64,000 bases of DNA, from positions 1 to 64,000 of the forward strand of contig NW_022985226.1 of assembly GCF_010093535.1 (NCBI RefSeq), in the 5' to 3' direction. Source of the DNA: Lindgomyces ingoldianus (Eukaryota; Ascomycota; Dothideomycetes; Pleosporales; Lindgomycetaceae). Shown one piece after another: positions 46,524-57,025 of this stretch. Within the stretch, counting starts at the first letter, position 1. Each line of letters starts with the position of its first letter. The notes beneath the pieces are model-generated. The model had not been told where the DNA came from. It ran no database searches and worked only from the letters and a program-made list of their open reading frames with translations. A program made the position numbers and the translations under genes.

Positions 46524-47352
46524 CAGTTTATTTAGCGTCTTAGCATAAATATATAAATCCTTTAGCTCTTCTGCTTCCTCTTTATATAAAATGCTAATTA
46601 TAAATAAGCTAAGGAGCAGCATGTAGCAGCTTTATTGTTCTATAATATTAACATTGTCTTGCCTGCTAGCACTAATCTGCAGCTGTAAGCAGCAAAGGTT
46701 GTGCGTTGTAAGGGGTACTTCTGTGCAGTCTTAGTCTAGAGTTGTAGTTAGGTTCTAGCAACTTTATGTGCTTATTATTGCAACAGCACTACTAGTGCCT
46801 CTTCTTTTATTAAGTGTTATATGCTAGCTAACTTCTAAGCTAATGCCTACACCTTATGCATATAGCAGAGCTGTGGTCTGCATTGTGACTACTATATGTA
46901 AGAGGTAGTGGCTTTTTCTTTTCTTATATACTAGACAAATAGACTGTCTTTCTTACATATCCTTCTCTTCTAATCTTATAATAAGAAAAATAAGTGTGTA
47001 TAATAAAAATAAATAAAAGAGATAGGCTTTATATAAAGGCGTTGTTAGTCTAGTTAGTCTAGGGCATCTTTGCGCACAGGATCTAGCCGGTCCACAGATG
47101 CTTCTATCTAGACAGAGAGGCAGTTAGTTAGGACTAATAATTAAAGAGCCTAATTTAGTGTTTTTTTTATACATGCATCTACTAAGTTATCTTTACTATT
47201 AATTTACCTTATCTTAGTAATTTCTCTCTTCTTATACAATTTGCAAAGTAACATAATGTTAATTATAAGTTACTTTTTACTAGTAGTGCCTAGCTTAACT
47301 AGGCAATTATATAGAGACCTTAAATCTATGTAGATTACTACTAGGATTTGTA
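46524..47352. other. Decayed sequence, nothing recognised
   Basis: Patches of normal composition (46640-46880, 47040-47110) alternate with AT-rich DNA. No frame with supportable homology. Confidence 0.35.
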
Positions 47353-47780
47353 GCTGCTGTGCGAGCTGCAGAGACTGTGCGCGCGTTCTTATAAAAGGAA
47401 AAATTAAACTGCGCAGTCACTAGGCTAGAGGTATTAATGCCTAAAAGCATAGCTAGAAAGTTAAGAAACCTGTTATGTTAGTAGTAATAGTAGTTGTTGT
47501 TGTTGCAGTAGTTGTTGTAGTCAGCAGGCGCGGCTGCTAGTGCGACAAACCTGTAGAGCCTGTGTGCGCGTGCTCTACAAAAAGGAAAATTAAAATTAAC
47601 TACGCAAGTTAATAGGTAAAAGCATTTTTATGCGCTAAGCACTGCTAGAAAATAGACACTAACCTGCTGTGTTAATAATTATAGTGGTTGCTAGTGTTGT
47701 AGGCTGCGCAAGCTCCCACTGTGCGTGTTCCTCTCGCTGCCCCCGCCCTGCGCCCGCGCCCGCGATTGCTTAGTCGCAAA
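47353..47780 (+). repeat. Degenerate tandem repeat, period about 170-180 bp
   Basis: Units start at 47353, 47533 and, partial, 47703 with GCTGC...GCG. The first two share (T/A)AAAAGGAAAA(A)TTAAA, ...AAAAGCAT..., GCTAGAAA and AACCTGYTRTGTTA in the same order. Short (GTT)n runs lie between. The third ends in a C-rich block (CCCCCGCCCTGCGCCC). Origin unknown. Confidence 0.6.
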
Positions 47781-48264
47781 CTGTAAACTTCTTTTTACTC
47801 TAACAAAACTCTAACTTAACTAAAAACTACCTACGCTAGTAGGTTTTTTAAGATGCAAGGTAAGAATCTTTAGTTTTAGAGTCTAAGCTACTACTTTTTT
47901 ATACAAAACTTTAGAGTGCAGGCAATTGCTTAAAATGTAACGCGTATAGCAACTTGCGGTTAGTTTAGTATCTAATTTTGCTTAGTGTTAGGGCCTGCTA
48001 ACTGAATCCGGCACAACACAGGCCTGTGTTGTGGGATCCTCTCGGCTAGGTAGAGCAAACTTTAGGCTACTAATAACAGAACACAGCATTATAATATTGC
48101 ATTAAAACATCTAGAATATAATAATAAACATAGAAAATATATTTATTTGCCTTAAAAATCTAGAAGATTTACAAAAGTAGTAGAAAGTTTTATAAGCTAA
48201 CTAGACATTAATCCAGCTTCTTTTTAAACTAATAAGAGAAAAGGCTTGGCAAGATTTACAGTAA
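47781..48264. other. AT-rich DNA with one perfect palindrome
   Basis: No gene seen. A 22-bp perfect palindrome (CACAACACAGG and its complement) lies at 48012-48033 in a short GC-richer island bounded by GGCCTGCTAACTGAATCCGG and GGATCCTCTCGGC. It may be the remains of a small insertion. Confidence 0.4.
48012..48033. repeat. 22-bp perfect palindrome
   Basis: CACAACACAGG followed directly by CCTGTGTTGTG. Protein-binding site, hairpin or chance cannot be separated. Confidence 0.8.
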
Positions 48265-48269
48265 ATAAT

Positions 48270-48639
48270 TGTCAGATATGCGCACCTACTGTCAAGACAG
48301 GAGGAGCGTTTGACGAAAGCTGCTACATAGTACGAGCAATAAGCTCGAACAGTATGTTGCTGCAAATTGCAGCATTTTGCAGCATTTTGCAGCATTTTGC
48401 AGCATTTTGCAGCATGTTGCAGCAAATTGCAGCAAATTGCAGCATGTTGCAAGCTGGTCGCGCATAGGGCTAGTGCGCGAGGGACTCGGATCGGAAAAAC
48501 AAAAGCCGAGCAACACGAGTAGAGCAGAAAAAGGATCGAAAAATCAACACAATCAATACAATCAATTAATCATCCCATACATCACATCCAAACCCATCAT
48601 TCATCTCAGGAAGCCCAGAAACAGTGCTTCAATCTGACA
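48270..48639 (+). mobile_element. Solo LTR of the Ty1/copia family, nearly unmutated
   Basis: TGTCAGAT...ATCTGACA with a perfect ATAAT duplication (48265-48269; 48640-48644). About nine minisatellite units. Its sequence gives the best consensus for the LTR and for the empty GATC site of the 9.8 kb TIR element. Confidence 0.95.
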
Positions 48640-48644
48640 ATAAT

Positions 48645-48828
48645 AGAGGTTCTAGTCGTTCTCTGCTCGCTTAGGCGGCGCCCTAAACGGAATAAGGAAG
48701 TTAGGGTTACAGAAGCCCAGCGATCCGTGGCCATATATCTGATGTTTACTAGAAAGATGTATAGTAGAGTAGAGAGGAAAGAAGGGAGAGAGGCAATTAG
48801 TAGCCGTCTACTAGATGCCTGTGCGCTA
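48645..48828. other. Short unassigned stretch before the LINE relic
   Basis: Mixed composition (GGCGGCGCCCTAAACGG near 48673). It could be the LINE body; no frame could be supported. Confidence 0.3.
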
Positions 48829-49566
48829 AGCGAGACGTCTGATTACCCGTTTTTCTCGCTTGACGCACGGCCTCACCTGGCGCACGGATTTCAGCCAATA
48901 TCCTCACATAGATTTGAAGCTCTACAACGCCCTGACCCGGCGAGAAGCAAAGATACTAGCACAATTACGAACTGGGATGACACGGCTAAACACATACCTG
49001 AACCGAATAGGAGCTGCAGACTCGAACATGTGCATATGTGGTCAGGCAGAAGAAACTATTCAGCACTTCCTCTTCCGATGCCGAAGATGGGACACACTCC
49101 GAATACAAATGCTTCAGCAAACAGAGACTAGAAGAGGAAACCTCCCCTTCTTTCTAGGGGGAAAGGCACCAGCAGACCCGGCAGAATGGTCGCCGGACAT
49201 CGACACAGTAAAGATGACAGTTAGGTACGCAATAGCAACAGGCCGCCTAGAGCAAGAAAGAAGATAGGAACCCAGAACCACAGAGACAATAGTGGAAAAG
49301 AGACGCTCAATACTAACCCCATATAACAGCAGGCTCTGCTTCACTCGCCGACAAAAGGACTTTGAACACTTAAAGAAGAGACTTTAAGAACGCTTGCTAC
49401 AAATTACAATCAGGGGGATATGTAACAACTACGCCGGATAGCGGAGCAGGAGGCATGTAAGGGCTACGAGGAGTTAAGCCATCACCAAGGAAGCGCTTAG
49501 GTAATAACATACTAGTGCCCTCTAGGCTAGAGCCGGGCGAAATAAAGACATCATCATCATCATCAT
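48829..49566 (+). mobile_element. 5'-truncated Tad-like non-LTR retrotransposon (LINE) 3' end
   Basis: A plus-strand frame from about 48829 to 49267 encodes the C-terminal part of a LINE polyprotein. It has AQLRTGMTRLNTYLNRIG, then the zinc-binding CICGQAEETIQHFLFRC followed by W, which lies between RNase H and the end in Tad-type elements. TAG at 49265-49267 ends it. A non-coding 3' region follows and closes with (CAT)5-6 at 49548-49566 after GAAATAAAGA, a typical LINE tail. Reverse transcriptase and endonuclease are absent; 5' truncation is normal for LINE insertion. Composition is near normal. Confidence 0.82.
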
Positions 49567-49849
49567 AGATTTGAAGCTCTAGAGCTCACTATAATTCGAA
49601 TTATCGCAAGATTTTGTAGAGTAACAGGCAATAGGGTACGGCGAATAAAACTACGTCATTATCTAGTCGCGATACCTAGTAGGAAGGCTGATCTGTCGCC
49701 CTCGGCGATTCGTCAGCTGGGGGGCAGCGATAACCTCTACAACTGATTCCTCATTACCACCATCATCCTGAGGACTAAGAGAATGTTGTTTGCTCCTTTT
49801 TTTAGCCTGTTTAGCATATTAGATGTCCTTTTAGAGCTGCGCAGCTGCT
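49567..49849. other. Intergenic, partly GC-balanced, nothing recognised
   Basis: Near-normal composition to about 49770, then AT-rich. No frame or repeat supported. Confidence 0.35.
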
Positions 49850-51420
49850 AATCTAGCTTGCTTGTTGTCCTCCTTCTCCCGCTGCTTCTGAGCCTGCTCT
49901 TGGAGTCGGATTTCCTTTGCAGTAGCCTTCATGCGCTGTCTCTCCTCTATAACCTGCTCCTTCTCTGCTTTCTCTGCAGCTTTGCGCTTAGCATCTTTTT
50001 TTTTTTTAAGTCTCTCTGCCTCTGCTGCTTCTGCTTTCTTTGTTTCTTGCTTACAAGCTTGCTAGACCTTATTTAGGCTCTAAAAAATTGCTCTACTATC
50101 TAGATTAGAAGAAAGTTTAAGCTAGAAAGCTTTACTTTTTTGCTAACACTTCTTCTTATTAACTAGTGCTTTTTTAAGGCTGCGAACCTCTAGTTTTAAG
50201 AAGATGTTCTGCATAGACAGTAAGTAGATTGTTTATAAGAGCTGCTAAGCCTTAGAGTTGTATATGTTGTTAACAACTAATCTTAAAAGCTTAGTAATCT
50301 TCCTCTAATCTTTAGCTGTAAGCACTAACCTTAAGCTTTTACTAAAGGAAGGTCTCTTAGCCTTAGGGTTATTAAATTAGTCTAGAATAATGTTAGGCTT
50401 AAAGGGATAAAAACTGCAGGTTTTAAACCCTAAGAGGACGTTCTTAGCAGTAAAAGCTCTCTCCTATGCTGCCTAGAACATGCAGAAGAAATTCCTTTTA
50501 GTAATAGCAGAGAAAGCTTAAGATTCTTCTATAAACTGTGCTATCTTGTAGGTATAAGCTTATAAAAGAGGCTTAAACAAGCAGATGTTAAGCAGCTAAA
50601 GTGTATAAGTACTATAAAAGGGATAGATAGCTAGGAGGATCTTATTATTATTACAGTACTTAATAAACTTTATGTTTATATAGGATCTATGTTTATTAAG
50701 GATAAGAAGTTAGTATCTCTGCTGCGCCTTTAGTTTAGTTTCTCTATTAAAAATTATTTTAAGCTATTAAAGCCTAAGGTTATTGTTAGTCTATCTACTT
50801 AAAGATAAAGCAAAGAAAGCTTTATATATCTTAGGATTAAAGTCCTAAAGCTATAAGTCTTAAATGTTACCTGTAACTGCCTAGTAGATAAGGCCTAGAG
50901 AGAAAGAGGATCTGTTAGCGCATATATAAGCAATTGTTGTTATCTACTTGCAGTTGCTGTCCTAAACTATCTGCTTAATCCCACCCTCTTTATACTTCTG
51001 CTAGGAGAAGATCTGCTTTATCTTTAAAAGCACCCTAATTAAGAAGCTCTTTTTATTTATATTATACATGTCTTTTAGCTAGATATTGTATTGTTTAATC
51101 TTACGCTTTAGAAGATTAAAATATAGTGCGTATTTAAAGGCAGAATTACCTCTCTTCCTCTTCTTATTAATGCTAGTAGTCTACTTTAATACTAGGTTAA
51201 CTTAGTAACACTTAAGGAACTAGTCTAGCTACAAGCTCCCTACCTGTTTGCTGCTTATTTTAGTAGTAAAGTTGCGTAGCATGTTTCTTATAGGGGGTAG
51301 CCCTTACTTACACAGTCTCTTAATGTATTCTAAGAGCTCCTTTTCCTAATAGTTGTTTAAAAGTTGTTAATTCTTATATTGCTCTGCACAGAAGCCCTAG
51401 ACCCTGCGCTACCTTTGTGA
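49850..51420 (-). pseudogene. pogo/Fot-type DDE_1 transposase, catalytically dead
   Basis: On the minus strand, the region near 51250-51100 has a CENP-B-like N-terminal frame. The core then reads YNINKKSF near 51055 (expected YN.DE.G), WITTIAYICAN-type beta strands at 50960 upstream of SLGLIYQAVTGNI, LLILNKHRSY near 50695 (expected LDGH.SH) and LLNI near 50588 (expected QPLD). All three catalytic Asp are Asn, the Gly and His neighbours are also changed, and Trp/Gln codons are stops. The end (49870-50060) is a Lys/Arg/Gln-rich coiled coil. Terminal repeats were not found. Confidence 0.88.
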
Positions 51421-51725
51421 CAGTGTTAATTATTTAACACTATATTTTTTTGCAACTTAAGTGATATTAACTTTTTCTCTAAACTCTAGGGATTCTAACG
51501 CTGCAAGCGCTTCCAAAATCAGGTCTATATTAGTGGAGTTAGTATTATGTGACAATTTTAGTGTTCCTGAGCAAAGTGTGCGCCAGGTGAGCCCGTGCGT
51601 CAAGCGAGAAAAATGGGTATGTCATCCAAGCTTCCGAAAAGGAAGATTAATACTTGCTCGTTAACCAATCCAACAATAATTCTGCCACCTCTACCTACTG
51701 CCCTGAGGAATCTTCAAGCTCCACT
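51421..51725. other. Boundary of the gene island and leader of the F-box gene
   Basis: A GTGTTAA/TTAACAC hairpin lies at 51425-51442. At 51578-51619, 40 of 42 bases equal the reverse complement of the LINE at 48844-48885. An ATG at 51613 inside that piece is followed at once by a good fungal splice donor (GGTATGT), so a 5' exon spliced to the F-box gene is possible but unproven. Confidence 0.45.
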
Positions 51726-53255
51726 ATGTCCCTCCAACAAGACACAAAACCTATGTTTACCGGGCAATTGAAGCGGCGCGTTCGCACCGACGAAGCATGG
51801 TATCACGCTGAGTTATTTCTCCTCTCCGAATCACATTGGACCTTGAGTGCGCGAAACCTTCAGGGATTCCCCATAACTGGACAGAACTCGTCAACGACAC
51901 AAACGACACAAACTACTTCTTACTGGAGAAGGGCTAAAGCTATCCTCAAATGGTTTACTATACACGGTTTAATGGTAAAGCGCGGCTTGTACGTCGCAAA
52001 TGGCGACCCCGTGCCTGAGCAACTACTTTTGGCCTCCGAATCTGCGTATGCGCACAACTGCACGCGCAATCTTTTCCACCGACTTCCTATGGAGTTGATA
52101 TTAGAAATTGCTAGCTACTTATCACCCGTTGCTCGGCTCGTCATGCAACGGGTTTGCAGGAAATTCCGAGCCGGCCTTGCTCCGCATCGAATTGCACCCG
52201 AACTCAGGAGCGGCTTTTTAACGATGAAGCAAATATTCCAGTTCGTCTTCCTCCTCAGGCAGGATGTACAAGTGCGACTGCAAGACGATTATGAGCGGGA
52301 GTGTGACCTGGCGCCGCCGAACTCTAGCCTCCACCGCTCCGGTTGCTCTGGATGCCGCACAACACACCAAATGAAATACTTCTCCAGCGAGGAATTGAGC
52401 TTGTCACCGAAAATTCGAATATGCAAGGGTCTTGCAGCGCCGTTTCGACTCTGCCGCCACCTTTCATTCTCTGGTCAATGCCTCTTACGAGCGCTTCGCG
52501 TCATGAAAAACACGGATTATATCTGTCAATTGGAACATGAAAATGACGTTCATAACAAGTTTATGGCCGGCTTAGGAGGGCGACAATCGGGACCGCATAT
52601 CGGATTCCACGGAGGACACACCATCACCATTGATGAAACTATCCCAATTTTGACAATAGGAAACGATAAAGAAACGACACATGATCAGCTCTCTACTGCT
52701 CTTCGTAAAAAGTATGCATACATCTGTCCGCACTTGAGCACCGCTAGCCCAGAACTTTTTGGAGGAAGCCTAGTGACGGCTGAGTGTCCAGACTACACTT
52801 TCTCACAAATTCGAGATCTGGAGCGGAAACACCAAGCCCCAGAATGCTATCAGATCTATAATATTCATAACCTTCTTCGCCTTGGAAAGTGTGTAACCTG
52901 GTCCCAATGCCCTCATCCAAATTGTATCACTCGTTACTGCCTGCATCGGATACGATCTACTTACCATGGTATCACGTTGGCGGTCAGTCGCGACTTTCCA
53001 GGTGATCCTACTGATACAGCCTGGCTAGCACAAATGGAACAGGCAGCCGCTGAGACTAAAGTAGAAGGCGATTCGGTCAACATTCCTAAGTCCTATACAT
53101 GGGTCAGGACCTGGGAGCCGAATTTACAGACCAGCCAAGTCAATACTCAGTGGAAGCTCTGTGAAAGAGAAAAGGTGCACGAGTGCGGCCCTCGTTTCAA
53201 GGAGTGCGGATGGGAATGTGTCCAAGCGAGATGTAGAGCATTCACAAACTCGTAG
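51726..53255 (+). CDS. F-box protein
   Basis: 509 residues from the ATG at 51726 (MSLQQDTKPMF). An F-box is clear at about residues 116-151: LFHRLPMELILEIASYLSP, then VCRKFRAGL. The F-box binds Skp1 and makes the protein the substrate-recruiting part of an SCF ubiquitin ligase. After it, Cys/His residues at about 207-245 (CSGC, then RICKGLAAPFRLCRHLSFS) form a pattern frequent in fungal F-box proteins, probably structural or zinc-binding. The C-terminus is again Cys-rich (CEREKVHECGPRFKECGWEC). No substrate-binding repeat (LRR, WD40) is visible, so the target is unknown. No introns are needed. The frame is open 72 bp upstream without an ATG, so a spliced 5' exon is possible. Confidence 0.85.
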   Translation: MSLQQDTKPMFTGQLKRRVRTDEAWYHAELFLLSESHWTLSARNLQGFPITGQNSSTTQTTQTTSYWRRAKAILKWFTIHGLMVKRGLYVANGDPVPEQLLLASESAYAHNCTRNLFHRLPMELILEIASYLSPVARLVMQRVCRKFRAGLAPHRIAPELRSGFLTMKQIFQFVFLLRQDVQVRLQDDYERECDLAPPNSSLHRSGCSGCRTTHQMKYFSSEELSLSPKIRICKGLAAPFRLCRHLSFSGQCLLRALRVMKNTDYICQLEHENDVHNKFMAGLGGRQSGPHIGFHGGHTITIDETIPILTIGNDKETTHDQLSTALRKKYAYICPHLSTASPELFGGSLVTAECPDYTFSQIRDLERKHQAPECYQIYNIHNLLRLGKCVTWSQCPHPNCITRYCLHRIRSTYHGITLAVSRDFPGDPTDTAWLAQMEQAAAETKVEGDSVNIPKSYTWVRTWEPNLQTSQVNTQWKLCEREKVHECGPRFKECGWECVQARCRAFTNS

Positions 53256-53434
53256 GAAAGAGCGACCATTTAGTAAGAAAGCGACAAGGAGGCTACATTG
53301 GCCGCACTTGCGAATTAAGTTGCAAACAGAACTAAGTTCATTTAGACAACCTTCCTTATCTTGTCCTCCGACCTCCAACAACCAGTAGCACCAGTACCGG
53401 CAGCACCACCAGCACCACCAGCACCACCAGCACC
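53256..53434. other. Short intergenic region with a CAC/CAG microsatellite leader
   Basis: F-box 3' end, then imperfect (AGCACCACC)n at about 53385-53434 running up to the next ATG. Confidence 0.6.
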
Positions 53435-53928
53435 ATGGCGCCCTCCGACGAGCAGGTATATTTTACTTTTCAAAATGTAGGCGTGGTCCTTGCGTTTCTA
53501 GTCGCGTGCTTCGCCCTCGCCCTCAGCTGGATCGAGGTAAGTTTTCATATCACTAATTCTAAGCCTCCTCTAACGAACTGATATAGCGCCGTGACGCCGC
53601 TGCTGCCCGGCGTGATGCTGCTACTGCCGCCGCTCTCGGTGCCGCCGCCCCGCCTGTGGCCGCCCCTCTTGTCGACGCTGAAGTTCGACAATTCTTTAGC
53701 AGCATGGTTGAAGCTCTGGACAAGATAGCGGTAGCAGCAGCAGCAGCAAACCTGCCCTCTCCGCCGCCACTAGGTCCCCCTCCGCCACCCCCAAGTCCCC
53801 CTCCACCGCCACCCGCCTCGCTACCAAGTCCACCCCGCCGCCCTGCCGCCAGCAGAATCCCCTGCCTAGCGCCAGCAACCCCCCGCCCAGCGCCAGCAAC
53901 CTCCCGCTCAGAGGATCGACCAGACTAG
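53435..53928 (+). CDS. Small membrane-anchored proline-rich protein, one intron
   Basis: Exon 1 is 53435-53536, exon 2 is 53587-53928; 147 residues. The 50-bp intron has GTAAGT at the donor, CTAAC at 53570 and ATATAG at the acceptor, and is phase 0. The start ACCATGGCG has a good Kozak context. Residues about 15-33 (VGVVLAFLVACFALALSWI) form one membrane helix. Then come an Arg/Ala-rich helical stretch (RRDAAAARRDAATAAALG), a possible amphipathic segment (VRQFFSSMVEALDKIAV) and a Pro-rich tail with PPPPPPSPPPPPP. The family is not recognised. The tail could bind SH3 or EVH1-type partners in the cytoplasm. It lies between the F-box gene and an ankyrin relic. Confidence 0.68.
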
Positions 53929-54748
53929 AACCAGCACACGTAATTGTAGGCCCGGCAGTTTTAAAGCCTTAGGATTTTAATAGAATTGAATACCATTTGA
54001 AACAAACCATGCCTCTTTATTTGATAACTTCTTGCCTATTATTTAATCTTCATCCAAATGTCTTGAAGTATATACAATCTTGAATTAGTGCCTCCAAACC
54101 CCCTTACATCTACTATCAATATTGTCATGGGAATCGAGTGCAGGCCTTGCTGTCGCACTAGTTTAGGTCGCCTATAGCATCGTGGTAGCAATTACGACTG
54201 CGAAGTGGCGATGACGCTGCTATGCTTAGGCAGCAGCGCTACGCTCAGTATCAATATCAGCCATACCTCTAGATACTTAGAATTAAGCAAGCCGTTTATC
54301 ATGACAGAAATCCAAGTGAAAGCACGACGGCTTGACGAGGTATTTGAACAAATATCTGCAGGACTCGTTCTCACACCCATTGTGTCCCATCCAGGTTGGA
54401 GTTCATCTTGACACTTCACATCCCTACGAACTGATTGGGGCCCAATTTTGGACCCTCCTCATGCTGCTCGGGGAGGAAATCAGGCACAATCTTGTTGGCT
54501 TATGTTGGCTCAAGGCGAGCTTAGGCACGAATCATGCTAGCTCGCGCTAGCTCTTCATTGCTCACGTTATTCCCCCCGGCGTAACGCAAGGTCAAGTCCA
54601 GAAATAGATTTCACTTAATTGTTATCCGCTATGAATGGCAGTAATAACATAAATACAGGCCGACTTTACCCCGCTCCACTATGCTGCCACGAGAGGAGAC
54701 CGAAATCCTTCTAAATTAACTGTGTCCCTTATTGCTCAGTAGCTCAAA
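53929..54748. other. Intergenic, no supportable gene
   Basis: Near-normal composition. Short frames at 54205-54550 on both strands have no recognisable features; one plus-strand frame (RRLDEVFEQISAGL) could be a broken exon of the ankyrin gene that follows, but splice signals are not convincing. Confidence 0.4.
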
Positions 54749-55746
54749 GCACAGACATCCGAAGGCCACACACCTCTCCACATCGCCGCTAAGTTCGGCC
54801 AAGCAAACACAATCCGCCAACTCCTCGCCGCCAACGCTAAGAAGGACCGCAAAGACTACAGCAAGCAAACCTAGATGAGCCTTTGTACCTGTTACAATAT
54901 CGAACCGATAATTCCACAGCTAATTGTGGTCAACAGTACTGTTAACGCGATAGATAATTATTCGTGGACTCTAGTGTTTTAGGCATGTTTGCGGGATTTC
55001 AATCGGACGTATGGTGTGCTACGGCGCAACGGAGTGAGCCTAGATGTAAAAGACAAGGATTTAAAGACGCAACTACACTAGGTTGCAGAGAGAGGGAGTG
55101 TTAAAATAATAAAGAAAATTTTAGATGCTAATAGGTTTGTTAATTTAGAGGTGAAGGACTAGAATAGGCGAACACCAATCAGTTGGGCTGCAGAAAAAGG
55201 CCAGTTAAGATGTTTAAAATTATTAATTGCGCATGATACAGACAAGAACGTTCTTAACAACTGTTTGCAGACGCGATTGTTTAGGGCGGCTTATAGTAGG
55301 CATAATAAAGTGGTGAAATATCTGCCGAGCCGGAGAGTAGACACTAGACGCAGGGATGCAACAGGGAAGACGACATATAACTATGCGATTTCTCCAACAG
55401 TTCAGGTATTGTTAGCCTCATTAATTAGAAAACTTTGTTTAACGTGCTATGCAAGACTAAGCTTAGCTTCTAGGGTCTATCGCTTATGCAGTCTTTATGT
55501 AGAAAAAGTAAGGCGTCACTAGCTGCAGACAAACACATCTTATAATAGATACCAGCTTGCATCTTTACTAGTTAACCTCTTAGAGCATGTCCTAAAAATA
55601 TCCCTAATACCAACGTTACATTTACCTTTCCTAGATAAAGATTTTAAACACTTGCAGGCTTTATTTAGGCAGCAGTTAGAACTAGGGGGTTAGAAAAGCA
55701 ATAAGACAGGAGCGGAAGGAAGGGAGTATGTACAAGAATTCTGCTA
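54749..55746 (+). pseudogene. Ankyrin-repeat protein relic with TAG-only stops
   Basis: The first part is a textbook ankyrin repeat: TSEGHTPLHIAAKFGQANTI, then RQLLAANA. After a probable 98-bp intron (54885-54982, GT...TTTTAG), further repeats follow in one frame: VSLDVKDKDLKTQLH-stop-VAERG, then D-stop-NRRTPISWAAEKGQ and LRCLKLLIAHDTD. In-frame stops are TAG at 54872-54874, 55079-55081, 55160-55162, 55520-55522 and 55691-55693. At the second and third, ankyrin consensus expects Trp (TGG). The open frame between 55163 and 55519 is otherwise intact. Ankyrin proteins mediate binding between proteins; the partner is unknown. Confidence 0.8.
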
Positions 55747-56820
55747 GTCACTTGCTACTTATTGTTACCATGTGTAAAATGTTGCCTTTTAGGCAATTGT
55801 CTTGTCTAAAGTAGAGACAGTGTGGGGGTAAACAGCGTTTATCCTTTGCAAACTTGTGTTGTTGTTTCTATTGTAGGGTTAGAGCTAACAGATGGTGGAG
55901 AGCATGAAGCAGTCATTTAGGTCATGAGAGACGGCCTAGGTAGATTTAAGGCGAGGTGTAAGGTCTCCAGAGCTTAAGAGATCTTAGAGGTAAATATATA
56001 GTAGCTAAAAAAGCTCTAGTCTTAAGCAGGAAATAGTAAGAGGTAAAGGACCTACATTCATCCTACGCTAGGTCACGTGAACTAGTTTCATGTTTAACAG
56101 TTTCCCTTACGCAAATGCTAGCCTTCTATCTAATTAAAGGGTTGTTTTTAGATTAAGAGCTCTAAAAAAATTTATAAAGCAACTATTATAGTTAGAAAAT
56201 GTATAAAAGGAATCTGTTACGCAGTCTGCACTTATAATAAAGTCTTTATCTAAGTTTAGGCTCTAACTATCTACAAAGCGTGTTTTAAGGTTCTCCTCTA
56301 TTAAGAAAAGCCTAATTAGCAACTAAAAAGCAGGGACAAAAAAGCAAAGTCTTAACTTACCTTCTATAACTACCTTAACATAGTCTCTAAGTAAGGTATC
56401 CTCTAAGATTGCCTGAAGGAATCTCTGTTCTTGTAGACTTGTACTAACTTAAATTATATAAAACACAATAGCTATAGGATCTAGTAGTTAGCAAATGCTT
56501 GTAGCAAAAATCTAAGGGAGATTTGTTGATACCTAAAGCTAGGTATCTAAGCTGTTCTAACTTAGTCTTGCATCGCGCAACAAAGTTATAAAGTTGCTGT
56601 CAGCTTCGTCTATAGGCTAACCCATACTATGGGTACGTAACCTGGAACAGAGACTAGGAAAATCTCACATCCCTATCTGTGAACAGGTAAATGATCCATG
56701 GTTTAAGAAATGTTAATAGATTGCCAACAATGTTCGCCTAAATCTCGCATGAGCTGAGAAGGGGTCATAGGGTAGGCGAATTGACAAGGTATTGAATTCT
56801 AAACAAGATGAATCGTACCA
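55747..56820. other. Intergenic, nothing supportable
   Basis: Mixed composition, AT-rich at 55980-56560. No frame above chance, no RNA gene seen. The last 8 bases (56813-56820, TCGTACCA) are the probable left target duplication of the following element. Confidence 0.45.
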
Positions 56821-56949
56821 GTGTATTGTAAGGTCTAAGGAGCGAGAGAGAGCTCTAGGCTGACTGTATACTGTACGAGGAAGAAGCTAGTCCTAATGAG
56901 TGAATAGTGCAGTACATGGGTATGACATGGCGTGAGACACGTGCGACAT
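56821..56949 (+). repeat. Left terminal inverted repeat
   Basis: Inverted partner of 61312-61440, about 88% identical, no indels. The inner 40 bp (CAGTACATGGGTATGA region to GTGCGACAT) is the best conserved part. Confidence 0.85.
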
Positions 56950-57025
56950 CTATCTTGCTTCTGCAGCCGTGCTTGACAGGGAAAGATGGAGGGAGAGGAA
57001 GGCATGGCACGTGGATGAGGGAGAT

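Noticed and set aside
49858..50076. Leu-rich hydrophobic plus-strand frame
   Set aside because: It is the complement of the Lys/Arg/Gln-rich transposase tail.
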